A stretch of 64,000 nt of DNA. Source: Haloarcula pelagica (GTDB lineage Archaea > Halobacteriota > Halobacteria > Halobacteriales > Haloarculaceae). The notes beneath the pieces were generated by a model that was not told the DNA's origin, did no database searches, and saw only the letters and a list, made by a program, of their open reading frames with translations. Below, piece by piece: positions 43,022 to 51,379 of this stretch. The stretch lies in the NCBI RefSeq assembly GCF_030127105.1, contig NZ_CP126161.1:930001-994000 (forward strand), given 5' to 3'. The stretch's first letter is position 1; the number at the start of each line of letters is the position of its first letter. A program made the translations under genes and the position numbers.

Positions 43022-44107
43022 ATGGCTCAAGCGACCCGGGAGTACGGCGAATGGCCGCTCAAGCGACTGATGACCGAAGTCGTCGGCTCCGGCCACAAGT
43101 CCGCCGACGACATGACACGCGACCAGGCCCGGGAGGCGTTCCAGCGCATCCTCGACGACGAGCCCGACCACACCACACTCGGGGCGTTCTGGCTCGCCAA
43201 CCGCTGGAAGCGAAACACCCCCGAGGAACTGGGCGCCTACGTCGACGTGATGCACGAGGAGTCGGTCGTCACCGCCGAACCCGACGCCGATCCGGTCGAC
43301 TGTGGCGCGAACTACGACGGCAAAGGGCGTTCGGCGATCCTCGGCGTCGCTGCCGGCCTGGTCGCCGCCGCCGCAGGGACACCCGTCGTCGTCCACTCGG
43401 GCGACCGGGTCCCGACACAGAAACAGGACGCCTACAAGCACGTCCTGGACGAACTGGGCGTCCGCACCGAGATCGACCCTCAGGAGAGTGCCGACATGGT
43501 CGACGACGTGGGCTTTGGCTTCTACTACCAGCCCGAGTTCAACCCCGGGATCGACGCCCTGTTCGACCGGCGTGACAACATGGGCGTGCGGTCGTTCGTC
43601 AACACCGTCGAGACGCTCGCCAACCCCGCCGGCGCCGATGTCCACCTGGGCAGTTTCTATCACCTCCCGTTCGCCAAGAAGATGGTCCGGACGCTCACCA
43701 ACTCCACGGAGAGCACCGTCTCGCGGGCCCTGTTCTTCCAGGGGATGGAGGGGTACGACGACGTGCGCCCCGGCGAGACCATCGTCGCCGAGTGGCCCGT
43801 CGAGGGCGCCGACTCGGACGACGAGGACATCGCGGACTTCGAGATCCGCACGGCGGAGTACGGGATGGATCTGGTCAGCGAAGACCTCCAGGTCGAGAAC
43901 GTCGCCGAGGAGTCCGCCGAGATCACCGAGGCGGTCCTGACCGGCGAGCGTGAGGACGGCTTCGCGGACGCCGTCGCGCTCAACGCCGCCCTCCGAATCT
44001 ACGCCCGCGAGGACGCCGACAGCATCGAGGACGGCCTCGAACAGGCCCGCGCGGCGATCGAGGACGGAAGCGCCGCCGACGCGCTGGAGGACCTCCGGGC
44101 GTTCTGA
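43022..44107 (+). CDS. TrpD2/YbiB-like glycosyl-transferase-family protein
   Basis: The 361-residue protein has the two-domain fold of anthranilate phosphoribosyltransferase (N-terminal helical part with LKRLMTEVVGSGHKSADDMT, C-terminal alpha/beta part with VDCGANYDGKGRSAILGVAA, VVHSGDRVPTQKQDAYKHVL). The anthranilate/PRPP motif GTGGD of true TrpD is replaced by NYDGKGRS, like the TrpD2/YbiB branch. Such proteins are often mis-annotated as trpD. The function is unknown, and nucleic-acid binding has been reported for YbiB. It is unlikely to be the missing trpD of the trpCBA set. Confidence 0.8.
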   Translation: MAQATREYGEWPLKRLMTEVVGSGHKSADDMTRDQAREAFQRILDDEPDHTTLGAFWLANRWKRNTPEELGAYVDVMHEESVVTAEPDADPVDCGANYDGKGRSAILGVAAGLVAAAAGTPVVVHSGDRVPTQKQDAYKHVLDELGVRTEIDPQESADMVDDVGFGFYYQPEFNPGIDALFDRRDNMGVRSFVNTVETLANPAGADVHLGSFYHLPFAKKMVRTLTNSTESTVSRALFFQGMEGYDDVRPGETIVAEWPVEGADSDDEDIADFEIRTAEYGMDLVSEDLQVENVAEESAEITEAVLTGEREDGFADAVALNAALRIYAREDADSIEDGLEQARAAIEDGSAADALEDLRAF

Positions 44108-44113
44108 ACTGGG

Positions 44114-44419
44114 TTACTCCTCGGCCGCTCGGGCGGCCGCGACGTGCCGGCGCGCTTCCTCTGGCGTCATCCCGCGGACGCCACACGCACAGGCGAGCAG
44201 TTCCGGGTCCCGGAGTTCGTCGACCTGTTCGCGCTCGGCGCGTTCCAGTTCGTCCGCCTCGGCGTCGTAGTCGAAGTACACCCGATAATTGACCTGTGTG
44301 ACCCCCTCGATCCGGTGGTCCGCGCCGGGGTCGGGGTCGGCGATGGCCTCGGCGTGTTCTGCTTGCATCGTCTCTTTCCACTCCTGGAGGCTGGCTTCGG
44401 GATCTCGCTCGTCGGTCAT
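44114..44419 (-). CDS. small uncharacterised haloarchaeal protein
   Basis: The 101-residue acidic protein begins MTDERDPEASLQEWKETMQA. It has a beta strand GVTQVNYRVYFDYDAEADEL and a terminal CACGVRGMTPEEARRHV with a Cys pair that might bind metal. The ATG at 44419 is preferred over an upstream start at 44446. It is convergent with the TrpD2-like gene, 6 bp apart. I recognise no family. Confidence 0.65.
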   Translation of the reverse strand: MTDERDPEASLQEWKETMQAEHAEAIADPDPGADHRIEGVTQVNYRVYFDYDAEADELERAEREQVDELRDPELLACACGVRGMTPEEARRHVAAARAAEE

Positions 44420-44499
44420 GTCCGGTCGCTCGCGCCCGACCGGCAAAAGCCCGGTGTCACCGCCGCGAGCGCTATCCGTCCGGACGGCGTAGGCCGACC

Positions 44500-45080
44500 A
44501 TGCGAATCGGTATCATCGGGACCGGCAGCGTCGGAACGGCACTGGCCACTGGCTTCGCCGAGACGGGTCACGACGTGGTCCTCGGCTCGCGGTCGCCCGC
44601 GGACGCGACTGGACCGGCGGGCGTGTCCGTCGACTCCCAGCGGGCCGCGGCCGCCCACGGCGAAGTGGTCGTGCTGGCGGTCCCCGGCGGCGCCGCCCCG
44701 AAGTCGCGGCCGGCCTGGCCGACGAACTGGCAGGCACGACGCTGGTCGACGCCACGAACGAGTACCCCGAACCGACCGCGGACCGGTCGCTCGCCGAGCG
44801 GATCGCCGACGCCGCCCCCGAGGCCCGCGTCGTCAAGGCGTTCAACACTATCGGCGCCAACCGGATGACAGATCCCGTGATCGACGGCGAGCGGGCGACG
44901 ATGTTCGTGGCCGGCAGCGGCACCGACACCGTGGCCGACCTGGCCGCCGACCTCGGGTTCGAGCCGGTGATCGCCGGCGACCTCGGGGCCGCCGACCGGC
45001 TGGAACACCTCGCTCGGCTGTGGATCGACCTGAGCCGGGAGTACGGTCGGGACATCGCCTTCCGCTTGTTGCGGGCGTAG
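44500..45080 (+). pseudogene. NAD(P)/F420 oxidoreductase-like protein with a -1 frameshift
   Basis: The first frame gives the Rossmann start MRIGIIGTGSVGTALATGFA / TGHDVVLGSR and EVVVLAVPGGAAP; after a shift at about 44699 the sequence continues EVAAGLADELAG, LVDATNEYPEPTADRSLAER, VVKAFNTIGANRMTD and AADLGFEPVIAGDL. The restored reading is an F420-dependent NADP reductase (Fno)-like/NADPH-binding oxidoreductase of normal length. The shift sits in a run of C residues (GCCGCCCCGAAG), a common place for a lost C, so it may be a slippage mutation or a sequence error. Confidence 0.8.
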
Positions 45081-45147
45081 CGAGAGACGGATTCCATCGA
45101 ACCACGCGACCAGTAGGCCCATCCTTTCCCGGCCCGAACTGGTGGCG

Positions 45148-46080
45148 ATGGCAACGACGCCACCCGACGGCGACGACTGGACGGTCCCCGCCGACGGCCA
45201 GGTGTGGACACACGGGACGGCAGAGACCAACGGGATACGGCTCCACACGGTGACGGCCGGCCCCGAAGACGGCGAGTTGGTCGTCCTGTTGCACGGCTTC
45301 CCGGAGTTCTGGTACGCCTGGCACCACCAGATCGAGCCCCTGGCCGACGCGGGCTACCGGGTCGTGGCGCCGGACCTCCGGGGGTACAACTGTTCGGAGA
45401 AACCGACGGGCGTCGCCGCCTACGACATCGACGAACTCGTCGCGGACGTGGCCGGGCTCGTCGAGGGTACCGGCCGCGAGTCAGCACACGTCGTCGGCCA
45501 CGACTGGGGCGGACTGGTGGCCTGGTACGTCGGCGCGCGCCGACCGGACGTGGTCGACCGGCTGGCAGTGTTGAACGCGCCACACCCCTCGGCGTACGAG
45601 CGGGCGCTGCGAGCCTCGCCCACACAGCTTCTCAAATCGTGGTACGTGTTCTTCTTCCAGCTCCCGGTGGTTCCCGAGGCCGTCCTCCGAGCCCGTGACT
45701 ACCGGGCGCTCGACGGGCTGTTGACCGACCAGCCCGTCACCCCCGGCGCGTTCAGCGAGACGGATATCCGGTACTACAAGACCGCACTGAGCCGGCCCGG
45801 TGCACTGACCGCGGCGGTGAACTACTACCGTGCGATGGGTCGCCGGAGCGCCACCCGCACGCTCACGATGCGCGGCGTCGAGGACCTGCGCGTGGCGCGG
45901 CCGACGCTGCTACTCTGGGGCGAGCAAGACCGGATGCTCGACGTGTCGCTTTCCGAGGGACTCGACCGGTGGGTGCCCGACATCCAAGTCGAGCGGTTCC
46001 CCGACGCGAGCCACTGGGTGCAGTTCGACGCGCCCGAGGACGTGACCGAGCGTCTGCTGGCGTTTCTGCCCCCGGCGTAA
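45148..46080 (+). CDS. alpha/beta hydrolase, epoxide-hydrolase type
   Basis: The 310-residue alpha/beta-fold enzyme has the oxyanion motif LLHGFPEFWYAW, the nucleophile elbow VVGHDWGGLVAW (Asp, as in epoxide hydrolases and haloalkane dehalogenases), the cap region SWYVFFFQLPVVPEA, and the catalytic His in FPDASHWVQFDAPE. The acid is probably in LLLWGEQDRML. The epoxide hydrolase branch is most likely given HGFPE and DWGG. The ATG at 45148 is preferred to an in-frame GTG at 45142. Confidence 0.88.
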   Translation: MATTPPDGDDWTVPADGQVWTHGTAETNGIRLHTVTAGPEDGELVVLLHGFPEFWYAWHHQIEPLADAGYRVVAPDLRGYNCSEKPTGVAAYDIDELVADVAGLVEGTGRESAHVVGHDWGGLVAWYVGARRPDVVDRLAVLNAPHPSAYERALRASPTQLLKSWYVFFFQLPVVPEAVLRARDYRALDGLLTDQPVTPGAFSETDIRYYKTALSRPGALTAAVNYYRAMGRRSATRTLTMRGVEDLRVARPTLLLWGEQDRMLDVSLSEGLDRWVPDIQVERFPDASHWVQFDAPEDVTERLLAFLPPA

Positions 46081-46087
46081 CTCACGT

Positions 46088-46423
46088 TCACTCCGACTCC
46101 GTGATATCCCGGATCCACGACCGGGCGGCCATCGCCTTCGGGAACCCCAGCGTCGTGGTCGCCAGCACCGCGACGTGGTCCAGCGCCGCGGGGTCGACTC
46201 CCTCGTCGAGGGCGCGACGGGTGTGAGAGTGAACCGCGCCCTCGGACTGCGCGCCGACCGCGAGCGCGAGTTTCACGAGCCGTTTCGTCTCGCCGTCGAG
46301 CGGGCCGGCCTCCGAACAGGCCTTCCCGAGGTCGGCGTACTGTGTCCAGACCTCGGGATAGGCATCGGCGAAGTCGCTGGCCGTCGCAGGCAGTTCGTCC
46401 GTGTCGTCGACCGTATCAGACAT
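46088..46423 (-). CDS. carboxymuconolactone decarboxylase-fold protein without the redox CxxC
   Basis: The 111-residue helical protein matches the CMD/AhpD fold: DFADAYPEVWTQYADLGKAC, LDGETKRLVKLALAVGAQSE, AVHSHTRRALDEGVD and AVLATTTLGFPKAMAARSWI. AhpD-type peroxidases have CxxC in the third segment; here it reads AVHSH, so no thiol peroxidase activity is expected. The function is unknown, possibly ligand binding. The start at 46423 is chosen by family length. Confidence 0.8.
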   Translation of the reverse strand: MSDTVDDTDELPATASDFADAYPEVWTQYADLGKACSEAGPLDGETKRLVKLALAVGAQSEGAVHSHTRRALDEGVDPAALDHVAVLATTTLGFPKAMAARSWIRDITESE

Positions 46424-46521
46424 GACGGGCGAGTGGTCGAACCGAGGGGTAACAGCGCTTGTGGTACCACACCACACGACCAGTGAGCAGGCTTTTCCCC
46501 GGGGGACGCCTCTGGCCGGGC

Positions 46522-47070
46522 ATGAGCGACCTGACGGCGACACTGCACACGACAGAAGGCGACATCGAGATCGAACTGTACGACGAGCGTGCGCCCAAGA
46601 CCGTCGAGAACTTCGTCGGTCTGGCGGAGGGCGCGAACGACTACGAGGGGACCGAGGTCGGCCGTGGCACCGGCGCCTGGGAGGACCCCGAGAGCGGCGA
46701 GAAGCGCATCGACCCCCTCTATACGGACATCGAGATCCACCGGATCATCGACGACTTCATGATCCAGATGGGCGACCCGACCGGCACCGGCCGGGGTGGC
46801 CCGGGCTACCAGTTCGACGACGAGTTCCACGACGACCTGACTCACGACGGCGCTGGCGTCGTCAGCATGGCCAACGCCGGCCCGAACACCAACGGCTCGC
46901 AGTTCTTCATCACGCTGGACGCCCAGCCCCACCTCGACGGGAAACACGCCGTCTTCGGCCGCGTGGTCGACGGGATGGATGTCGTCGAGGCGATCGGGAA
47001 CGCCGACACGGACCGCAACGACGCACCCAAATCGGAACTGCTGCTCGAATCCGTCGACATCGACCAGTAA
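46522..47070 (+). CDS. peptidyl-prolyl cis-trans isomerase, cyclophilin type
   Basis: The 182-residue cyclophilin has the active-site features IHRIIDDFMIQMGDPTGTGR, GVVSMANAGPNTNGSQFFIT and LDGKHAVFGRVVDGMDVV. A short insertion (TEVGRGTGAWEDPESGEKRI) lies in the loop before the catalytic strand, as in several haloarchaeal cyclophilins. No signal peptide is seen, so it is cytosolic. The start at 46522 fits the expected N-terminus. Its stop is immediately followed by the stop of the convergent transporter gene. Confidence 0.93.
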   Translation: MSDLTATLHTTEGDIEIELYDERAPKTVENFVGLAEGANDYEGTEVGRGTGAWEDPESGEKRIDPLYTDIEIHRIIDDFMIQMGDPTGTGRGGPGYQFDDEFHDDLTHDGAGVVSMANAGPNTNGSQFFITLDAQPHLDGKHAVFGRVVDGMDVVEAIGNADTDRNDAPKSELLLESVDIDQ

Positions 47071-49413
47071 TCAGCCCCAGTCCGGGCTGGACCCGCCGGT
47101 CTTGCCGGCCCGCGAGAGCCGTTTTCTGAGGTAGCGTGCGACCGGGAACAGCCGTTCGGTCACCCGATCGGAGACGCCCGTCTGGCTGGCGTAGACGAGT
47201 ACCGGCACGTCACGCTCGGCGGCCAGCGCGACGACTTCGTCGGGCGTGCTACCGAACAGCGCCTGTCGCAGCCAGCGGTCCCGCGAGGCCCCGATGATCA
47301 ACACGCCGCCGTTGTCGGCGGCCGTCTCGACCAGGCCGTCGGCGACCGACCCGGCGGTGACGTTGTGGACCTGCGTGGTCTCGACGCCCTCCAGCGCGTC
47401 CATCGTCACACCCGATGTCTCGTCGGTCCCGCGTTCGCCGGCCGAGACGTTGATCAGGTGGAGTTCGCTCCCGTGCTGACCCAGCGCGTTCACGAGCGGG
47501 AGCAGCGCTTTGTGATGTGGCCCGCCGCCCGCGCCGATGTTGATGACATCCAGATCGGCCTCGTCGACGGTCTTGTCGGCGAAGAACACGTCACAGGGCG
47601 CTTCCCGCTCGACGGTCTCGGTGACCTCTCGATGGCGCTCGGGATAGCCCATCAACACGAGGTCGGCCTCGTCGTCCCGGGCCGTCTGGAGGATGTCGAA
47701 GGCGATGTCGCGGCAGGTGTGGCCCTCGACGAGGTAGTCCACGTCGATGTCGGTGCTGGCCAGTTCGTCCTGGATGCGCTCGGTCCGGGCGCGGGCCGTG
47801 TCCTGGACCGTCTCCCAGGGAGTCTGGTCGGGGATCTGAGTGACGTTCAGGACGTGGACGACGGCCTCCTTGTCCGAGACGCGGGCAAGCGCCGCGGCGA
47901 GGCGGACGTACCGGAGCGTGCGGTCGGGCCGGGCGATCGGAACGAGGACGCGGAACTGCTCGCTCGCCGGGGCCTCCGTCTCGGCTTCCGAGACGATCCC
48001 CGACGCGGGTTCCTCGCCGGGTTCGGGTGGGACGACCCGCTTGACGAGTTCCGCCTGGTCGGGGGCGCCGCCCCAGACGAGGTACGCCACGACCAGGGCA
48101 GCCGTCAGGACCAGCCCCGCGACGACGCCTTTGGGCGGGAGGTTGTAGATCAGCCCAAGGTTCGCGAGGACGCCGACGACCGGGACGAGTGGGACCCCCG
48201 GAACCCGAAAGCCCCGCGTGATGTCGGGGAACTTCCGGCGGGAGAAGACGAGCGCGACGTTGACGACCGCGAGCGGGAGGAGGAGGTTCAGCGTCGCGAA
48301 CCCGGTCAGCGGCGTCAGCCCGAGCGTGAGCCCGATCGGCGCGCCCAGACCACCCTCGGCCGGGAAGACGCCGATGAAGAGGACGATGAGCGCGACGATG
48401 GTCGCCGTCGCCGTCATCACGCTCCAGAACGGCGTGCCGTACTCCCGGTGGATGCGTGCGAACCGCCGTGGGGCCTGACCCTGTCGGCCCATCAGCGAGC
48501 CGATGCTGCTCGCGGCCAGGATCGACGCGTTCGAGGCAGACACCATCGAGAAGATGGCGCCGGCGACGATGAGCGACTCGCCGATGCTCCCGAGGAAGCC
48601 CGCGGCGACCCGGCCCATCGCCGTCTCGCCCTGCTCGGCGATGACCTCCGGCGGGACCGGGGAGTTGACCATCGCGACGATGACAAGCGCGTAGAGGATC
48701 GTGACCGTCACCATGCTGGCCGCGATTGCCCGGGGGACCGTCCGCTGGGGGTCGATGATCTCGCCGGCACTGGCCGCGATCGCGGAGAAGCCGAAGAACG
48801 TGATGAAAGCCAGCGCCGAGATGGTGAGGATACCGACCGCGTCGCCGCCGAAGCTGCCGGCAAAGGTCGAGACGGCGGTGCCGGGCCCGCGGAAGGCGAA
48901 GGCGCCGCCGATAAAAGCAAAGAGGACGGCCACCTTCGCGCCGGTGACGATCAACTGGAAGCCGCCGCTCTCCTCGGTCCCGCGGGCGTTGAGCACGCCG
49001 AGCAACAGGGCCGCGACGACCCCGGTCGTCCCGTGGGGGAGGACGTGGAGCCACTCGGGCAGGACGAACTCGAAGAACCACTCGTCCATCGTCGCCAGGT
49101 AGAACGCCGTCGTCCCGGTGTAACCCAAGAAGAGCGACATCCCGATGGCGTAGGTCAGCAGGTCCCGGTCCTCGAAGGTCCGGGAACAGAAGAGATAGCC
49201 CCCGCCGTTCTCGGAGTAGACCGACGCGAACTCGGAGTAGGCCGCCGCGGTGACGCCGGCGACCAGCGCGGCGATGACGAACGCGATCACCGCGCTCGAC
49301 CCGATGGCGGCGACCGCCGTCCCGGACAGAGAGAAGATCCCGGCCGCGATCATGGTCCCGAGGCCGATGGCGAAGGCGATCTTGAAATCCAGGGTTCGGG
49401 TGTGCTCGACCAT
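47071..49413 (-). CDS. APC-superfamily amino acid permease fused to two UspA domains
   Basis: The 780-residue protein is a fusion. Residues 1-450 are a twelve-helix APC transporter (FKIAFAIGLGTMIAAGIFSL at helix 1, GFSAIAASAGEIIDPQRTVP, IFSMVSASNASILAASSIGS). A linker follows, then two universal-stress-protein domains (QFRVLVPIARPDRTLRYVRL / ADLVLMGYPERHREVTET, and DVINIGAGGGPHHKALLPLV / GGVLIIGASRDRWLRQALFG). The UspA ATP motif (G2xG9GS) appears degenerate. Such APC-Usp fusions occur widely in haloarchaea. Substrate is probably an amino acid or related cation; the Usp part may regulate transport. Confidence 0.9.
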   Translation of the reverse strand: MVEHTRTLDFKIAFAIGLGTMIAAGIFSLSGTAVAAIGSSAVIAFVIAALVAGVTAAAYSEFASVYSENGGGYLFCSRTFEDRDLLTYAIGMSLFLGYTGTTAFYLATMDEWFFEFVLPEWLHVLPHGTTGVVAALLLGVLNARGTEESGGFQLIVTGAKVAVLFAFIGGAFAFRGPGTAVSTFAGSFGGDAVGILTISALAFITFFGFSAIAASAGEIIDPQRTVPRAIAASMVTVTILYALVIVAMVNSPVPPEVIAEQGETAMGRVAAGFLGSIGESLIVAGAIFSMVSASNASILAASSIGSLMGRQGQAPRRFARIHREYGTPFWSVMTATATIVALIVLFIGVFPAEGGLGAPIGLTLGLTPLTGFATLNLLLPLAVVNVALVFSRRKFPDITRGFRVPGVPLVPVVGVLANLGLIYNLPPKGVVAGLVLTAALVVAYLVWGGAPDQAELVKRVVPPEPGEEPASGIVSEAETEAPASEQFRVLVPIARPDRTLRYVRLAAALARVSDKEAVVHVLNVTQIPDQTPWETVQDTARARTERIQDELASTDIDVDYLVEGHTCRDIAFDILQTARDDEADLVLMGYPERHREVTETVEREAPCDVFFADKTVDEADLDVINIGAGGGPHHKALLPLVNALGQHGSELHLINVSAGERGTDETSGVTMDALEGVETTQVHNVTAGSVADGLVETAADNGGVLIIGASRDRWLRQALFGSTPDEVVALAAERDVPVLVYASQTGVSDRVTERLFPVARYLRKRLSRAGKTGGSSPDWG

Positions 49414-49652
49414 TCGTTGGAACAGCGGTTGTTTCAGTTCGCTTGTAACTGTGTCGCTTCCACGAACGAACCGTGAGCGGGCCGGAACGGCCCTGTCGAA
49501 CCGCTCGACCGAGCGCGCTCCCGGGCGTCATGCACTGGACAGGCGCGTGTGCCGACGACCCCACGGTTGCGGTTCCGACCCGGGTGCGGCCGGAAACAGG
49601 GGTATCCGCCTTCGCTCGGGGACCGACCCCAGAGTGAGCGTCCCCGTTGGTA

Positions 49653-49668
49653 GGACGTTTTTACGTCC
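49653..49668 (+). promoter_or_regulatory. DUF502 promoter within a GGACGT-TTTT-ACGTCC dyad
   Basis: GGACGT, four T and ACGTCC form a perfect inverted repeat that encloses a TTTTTA TATA-like core about 25 nt upstream of the ATG at 49687. A protein binding this dyad would directly compete with TBP. The rest of the 273-bp gap to the transporter gene shows no gene. Confidence 0.4.
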
Positions 49669-49686
49669 GCCAGCCGGTTCCCTCGC

Positions 49687-50445
49687 ATGAAGCAGTCTGA
49701 CGATATCGGCGTTACGCTCGGACGGGTTCGGAAGTGGTTGCTCAGCGGTGCCGCGCTGACGATTCCGCTCGTGATCACGATACTCGTCCTGGGAGTGGTC
49801 GTGAACTTCCTGTTCAACGTCGTCTCGCCGGTCGTGACGCTGGTCGAGATAATCCCCGGGGTGACACCCGTCGTCGAGGGTTTTCTCATCCAGCTCACCA
49901 GTCTCCTCTCACTGCTCGGTCTCGTGATCGCGATCGGTGCCGTCGCCGACCTGACCGAGGACAACTACGCGCCGACGTTTCACTCGGCGGTCGAGGCGGT
50001 CCCCGTCGCCGGAGATGTCTACCGCAGCTTTCGCCGGATGAGCGACGTGTTCGTCGAGAGTGACATCGAGACCTTCCGGGACGTGAAACTCGTGGAGTTC
50101 CCCCACGAAGGGGCGTACTCGATCGCCTTCGTCACCGCGGACACGCCGGGGAAGATCCAGGCCGCGGCGGGCGAGATCGAGATGCAGACGCTGTTCGTGC
50201 CGCTGGCGCCGAACCCGGTGATGGGTGGCTTTCTCGTCAACTTCACGGCCGAACAGATCCACGAGGTCGACCTCACCGTCGAGGAAGCGGTGCAATCGAT
50301 CGTCACGAGCGGTGTCTCCGTCGAGGTCGCCGACCGCGACCGCGACCGGCCGATGTCGATGGACGAACTCAGCGACATGACGATGGATCCGATCAACGAC
50401 GCGTTCGACGGCGACCGGGCGACGGACGAGGACAGAGAGCCGTGA
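49687..50445 (+). CDS. DUF502-family membrane protein
   Basis: The 252-residue protein has two hydrophobic helices near the N-terminus (LLSGAALTIPLVITILVLGV and LIQLTSLLSLLGLVIAIGAV). A soluble domain follows with FHSAVEAVPVAGDVYRSFRR, FPHEGAYSIAFVTADTPG and PNPVMGGFLVNFTAEQI, the DUF502 signature. DUF502 proteins are conserved in bacteria, plants and archaea, with unknown function. The acidic C-terminal tail is variable. Confidence 0.9.
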   Translation: MKQSDDIGVTLGRVRKWLLSGAALTIPLVITILVLGVVVNFLFNVVSPVVTLVEIIPGVTPVVEGFLIQLTSLLSLLGLVIAIGAVADLTEDNYAPTFHSAVEAVPVAGDVYRSFRRMSDVFVESDIETFRDVKLVEFPHEGAYSIAFVTADTPGKIQAAAGEIEMQTLFVPLAPNPVMGGFLVNFTAEQIHEVDLTVEEAVQSIVTSGVSVEVADRDRDRPMSMDELSDMTMDPINDAFDGDRATDEDREP

Positions 50446-50553
50446 TGCCGGCCCGTACCGACGCGATCGGGTTCCGGCGGATCGTCCCATCGCTGTCACA
50501 GTCCCCGTGGTGACAGAGCCCGCAGACACACGGCCGAGCCAGTCGAGACAACT

Positions 50554-50562
50554 GATTTATCC
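50554..50562 (+). promoter_or_regulatory. TATA box of the MOSC gene
   Basis: GATTTATCC is centred about 27 nt before the GTG at 50585 and fits leaderless initiation. It is the reason for choosing that start over an upstream in-frame GTG at 50507. Confidence 0.45.
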
Positions 50563-50584
50563 GCTCGCCGCCACCCGTCCGGTA

Positions 50585-51361
50585 GTGGCACACATCGAGC
50601 GACTCACCGTCTATCCGGTCAAGGCACTGGACGGCATGGACCGCGAGGAGAGCGAGATACTGCCGGGCGGGACCCTCGCGTTCGACCGCGAGTTCGCCCT
50701 CCACGACGCCGACGGGGCGGCCTACAACGGGAAACAGGCCGCCGCGGTCCACGACCTGTCGACGGCGTTCGAGCCGGCGACCCGGGGGCTGACGGTCGAT
50801 GCACCCGACGAGCGCCAGGAGTTCGCGCTCGGAACCGAGGACGGCCGAGCGCGGGCGGGTGCGTGGTTCAGCGACTTCTTCGGCGTCGACCTGACCGTCG
50901 TCCGTGACACCGACCGCGGCTACGTCGACCGCCGTGAGATGGGGCCGTCGGTGATCAGCACGGCCACGCTGGAGACGGTCGCCTCGTGGTTCGCGGACGT
51001 GACCGTCGACGGTGCGCGGCGGCGCCTGCGTGCGAACATCGAGGTCGGCGGAGTGCCGGCGTTCTGGGAGGACCGCTTCGTCGGGGCCGACGCGCCGGCG
51101 TTCGAGGCCGGCGGCGTCCGGATCGAGGGCGTGACCCCCTGTGGCCGCTGTGTCGTCCCGGAGCGAGACCCCGATACAGGCGAGCCCACACCGGAGTTCC
51201 GCGAGCAGTTCGTCCGGCGCCGCCGGGAGACGTTTCCCGACTGGGCCGACCGGGACGCGTTCGATCACTTCTACACGCTGATGCTCATCGCCCGGATTCC
51301 CGAGCGCGACCGCGGGAAGACGATCGCTGTCGGCGACGAAGTCGAGGTCGTCGACGGGTAG
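50585..51361 (+). CDS. MOSC-domain protein (molybdenum cofactor sulfurase-like C-terminal domain)
   Basis: The 258-residue protein has the MOSC N-terminal beta-barrel (AHIERLTVYPVKALDGM, FALHDADGAAYNGKQ), and the C-terminal MOSC core RLRANIEVGGVPAFWEDRFV and GVTPCGRCVVPERDPDTGE, with the conserved Cys in PCGRCVVP. MOSC proteins handle sulfur for the molybdenum cofactor or transfer sulfur to other groups, and some are N-hydroxylated-base reductases (mARC-like). The GTG start gives the expected length. Confidence 0.88.
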   Translation: MAHIERLTVYPVKALDGMDREESEILPGGTLAFDREFALHDADGAAYNGKQAAAVHDLSTAFEPATRGLTVDAPDERQEFALGTEDGRARAGAWFSDFFGVDLTVVRDTDRGYVDRREMGPSVISTATLETVASWFADVTVDGARRRLRANIEVGGVPAFWEDRFVGADAPAFEAGGVRIEGVTPCGRCVVPERDPDTGEPTPEFREQFVRRRRETFPDWADRDAFDHFYTLMLIARIPERDRGKTIAVGDEVEVVDG

Positions 51362-51379
51362 CCAGCCCGCTCCCAGCGG

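Noticed and set aside
47365-49476. 703-residue plus-strand frame opposite the APC-UspA gene
   Set aside because: It is a GC-driven shadow with Asp/Arg/Glu-rich nonsense composition; the minus strand encodes the clear transporter and Usp domains.
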